The position numbers and the translations under genes were made by a program. From positions 1-35,962 of the forward strand of contig NZ_JAGGLU010000016.1 of assembly GCF_017874575.1 (NCBI RefSeq): a DNA stretch of 35,962 nt. The letters are read 5' to 3'. This document shows positions 34,601 through 35,962 of this stretch, one piece after another. A model generated the notes under the pieces. It was not told the DNA's origin, ran no database searches, and worked only from the letters and a program-made list of their open reading frames with translations. The stretch is from Lactobacillus colini (GTDB lineage Bacteria > Bacillota > Bacilli > Lactobacillales > Lactobacillaceae). Position 1 is the first letter of the stretch. The number at the start of each line of letters is the position of its first letter.

Positions 34601-35962
34601 AACGGCCCAGTTACTGCTGATGATATTACTTTGTACTACTCAATTAATACTCAAGATTTCACTGGTACAGAACGTGGTGATCAAGTCAGCATGGATGGCT
34701 ATGTAACTGCTGATCAAGTAACTGATTGGTCTGCTATTAAGTCAGTTATTGCTGTCTTCCCTAAAGTTAATGCCTCTACTCAGATTGGTAGATTCGTATT
34801 GACAGGTGTAGATAAGAATGTTGCTGAAGATGCAGGCAAGACGGGGTCACTGGCTTCAACCTTAACATCAGATGGTATGATTCCATTTACTTCTGATGTA
34901 ACTAAGATTAGTGTAATTGGTAATTCTACTGTTACTGCTAGATATCACTATGTAGACGCAAAGGGTAAGGATCAATATATTGATTTACCAGACTTAACTA
35001 AGGAATATACTGATAATAAGTCTGTAATGAATCAGAGTGATTTTGCTCTTACTACAGCAGATAAAGCCTTAATCCCAACTAACTATGAATTATCTACTGC
35101 AGCGCCAACTATTGTTGCTGGTGCTAAAACTTGGACAACTGATGCTCCAGATGGAACTGCTGCCTTCGGTCAAACAGTTAAGTATTACTTCGATGGCGAC
35201 ATCGTTCAATATGAACTAGTTCCAAAGACATCTGACGAAAGTAAAACTATCACCAAAACCATTAACTACTACAAGAATGTTAATGGTGAAGAAGTAAAGG
35301 CCGCAGATTCATTCACTAAGTCAGTAACTATTACTAAGTCTACTAACTTAGTAACAAACAATGTTGTTTACAAGGTTGACAATAAAGAGTTAAGTGATGG
35401 CACAACAACACTTGCAGGTCAGAGCTTACCTACGATAACAGGTTATAAATATGAATCGGCTGTAGATGCAAGTGATGACAAGACAAATCGCTTGTCTGAC
35501 GCAACAGGTAATACTATTGTTAACTACGATAGTACCAATCTTGTAATTAATGTCTACTATGTAGCGAAGGATGAAACTGCTAACATCAAATTTATTGATA
35601 ATACTACTGGAGATACATTAGAAACAAGCAGTAATAATGGCAAATTTGGTACAGACATTACCTTTGCAAGTAAAGAAGGTAATGGAGATAGTGTAGCTGA
35701 CATCATTAGTCACTATGAGAGTTTAGGATATGTTTTAGTACATAAAGGTGCTTCAGATACATACACTGAATATGTGCCTGGCAATCAATATACTTACAAA
35801 GAGGGCGACAATAGCTTTGAAGTTCACTTCAAGCACGGTACTAAAGAAGCCAGTGATAGTAAAGTTATTAATGAAACCATCCATTATGTATATGAAGATG
35901 GCAAACCAGCCCATGATGACGTTACTGCAGAAAAGAGCTTCACAAGAACAGGTGAAACTGAC
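31625..35962 (+). CDS. Mucus-binding-like surface protein, 3' end outside the window
   Basis: The frame stays open to the window end (1446 codons, no stop). It begins with a YSIRK-type signal (FGLRKLGIGLVSVILGS, cleavage probably after VHA), then a ~150-residue Ser/Thr/Ala/Asn-rich stretch. Next comes a long beta-rich region, and from ~residue 1100 repeated modules resembling MucBP/Mub domains, each with an initial (R/N)Y(H/Y)Y(V/K)(D/N) strand such as RYHYVDAKGK and INYYKNVNGEE. Such proteins bind mucins or other glycans and are usually anchored by an LPxTG motif, which would lie beyond the window. AAGGAG (31612-31617) precedes the ATG. It is a separate unit from the first adhesin, with its own leader. 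Confidence 0.82.
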   Translation, partial: MLSKKNHKLIQERQADRAQRFGLRKLGIGLVSVILGSVMTITTSQNKVHAASENSPETSVISGNSNSASTASDSNASSAADTSSNATAESTSSNKSSNAADNQVAATSRTATNTTSTTDSTSDQSTTAASSTASSQPVNNSEDSNDNTNSDSSNNVSSDKSTTVSTDKLSTNSLATNTISDSKVATTSASSSSTTTATGTTTSLGYVVPSDTYNANTTPLTVKDKYGNTLTLNKNTVGTDTTGLTLEYTGNVKNGDSVTINIPKGVSYQIVLSQGNQLDGGSLPSAGIGTGTYTTDSNGNDIVTYNFTAASSVQLMLNFTAKNSYYAQNSPMDDPIGTIAKMITWTSTRDGVTTNNPDLILWQTLANPDITIDNVSRIVPSETVVKRVLPNAEYTFSIKASQLDGLPLNYPGTALSRYVNNGATITVPVPEDFVLNAESSLALTQLQSKNSTSTTNFSGVTITQPGGKGHDVIITVPKGNGGTGSDPGTTFKLVGSFELDRPESDVTLSSTTNPLASNNGKILIQEQIKTPDGLKTLTASAGTWTAIIAGSVPPDTEGNFGLVAYGNNQSNTFLLDSDPNDDPAIVNYFGFSNNTAYQLDDTTITLNLADGLDVTAIKTPVSSTTLPGTTEYGYKIYYTDGTTATGSVAAGDTVTAQDGKYIRKIDFMPNVIKSGSATNISGIPYSQGTYGPTKQPDNVVNFIAYGKLGTTKDDGTPIVAGDELVSSITINSADFDSSKTTGTTNTQTVIGEDSLVSNGQTYTWQGNTTPGTKNAGYVGFMGGLDDVNKNSQRVYEPIIYYVLPKYFTYNYNLNDLRNKSGEPKVTSYGYDGRQVVKIDYTGTGQYINTANNSGVYDQAWLDISSDALPGTYQAEVYIYSPHTKLLNTVATDIDRDIVDGQEGTIYNAGTGSYVVSVPKIYYVPNVSQGNLDISQVSDGTSSDKGSDKMQYYVSVANYTTSAMNNAHLLINLPQADATHFQFQLTGPISFEQNGPVTADDITLYYSINTQDFTGTERGDQVSMDGYVTADQVTDWSAIKSVIAVFPKVNASTQIGRFVLTGVDKNVAEDAGKTGSLASTLTSDGMIPFTSDVTKISVIGNSTVTARYHYVDAKGKDQYIDLPDLTKEYTDNKSVMNQSDFALTTADKALIPTNYELSTAAPTIVAGAKTWTTDAPDGTAAFGQTVKYYFDGDIVQYELVPKTSDESKTITKTINYYKNVNGEEVKAADSFTKSVTITKSTNLVTNNVVYKVDNKELSDGTTTLAGQSLPTITGYKYESAVDASDDKTNRLSDATGNTIVNYDSTNLVINVYYVAKDETANIKFIDNTTGDTLETSSNNGKFGTDITFASKEGNGDSVADIISHYESLGYVLVHKGASDTYTEYVPGNQYTYKEGDNSFEVHFKHGTKEASDSKVINETIHYVYEDGKPAHDDVTAEKSFTRTGETD

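Overview
The window looks like chromosomal DNA of a low-GC Lactobacillus in the strict sense (acidophilus/johnsonii/gasseri group). This rests on AT-rich spacers, strong AGGAGG ribosome sites, frequent TTG/GTG starts, a C1B-type PepC/PepE/PepG peptidase, YSIRK/LPxTG surface proteins, and a gltX-cysS-mrnC-rlmB-sigH ... rpmG-secE-nusG-rplK-rplA-rplJ-rplL order shared with Bacillus subtilis. The species is an inference; no rRNA, tRNA, CRISPR array or complete insertion sequence was seen.

Layout. 1-600: an AT-rich junction with the last codons of a truncated gene, a long dyad, and the decayed remnant of an ABC ATPase. 598-4206: a double-length ABC transporter that looks like two fused half-transporter genes. 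4333-9994: an accessory metabolic block with an atypical SDR, a DJ-1/PfpI protein, two histidine-phosphatase paralogues, a CDF cation transporter, two small orphan proteins and a polynucleotide-kinase-like P-loop protein. 10042-11391 (minus): a bleomycin-hydrolase-type peptidase.

11557-24613 is mostly information processing: dut and radA (overlapping), gltX, cysS-mrnC-rlmB (overlapping), a SigH-like sigma factor, a 71-aa orphan, then rpmG-secE, nusG, rplK, rplA, rplJ-rplL. It is interrupted on the minus strand by a glycerol facilitator and an MFS transporter (18843-20931). The ribosomal genes carry visible RNA control elements: two similar L1-type hairpins (one before rplK, one before rplA), an L10 leader ending in a terminator before rplJ, and a terminator-like hairpin in the nusG leader.

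24784-26286 is glpK, with a CcpA cre box at its promoter and a His equivalent to the HPr-phosphorylated His232. Together with the nearby facilitator this gives glycerol uptake and phosphorylation on either side of the translation genes.

26434 to the window end holds two large surface proteins in tandem. The first (1622 aa) has a YSIRK-type signal, an unrecognised N-terminal adhesin region, a FIVAR-like helix, a Rib-like domain, eleven 73-79-residue repeats and an LPQTG anchor. It also has a G7 tract near its N-terminus where loss or gain of one G leads almost at once to a stop codon, so it is a candidate phase-variable adhesin. The second is a Ser/Thr-rich, mucus-binding-like protein that runs off the window.
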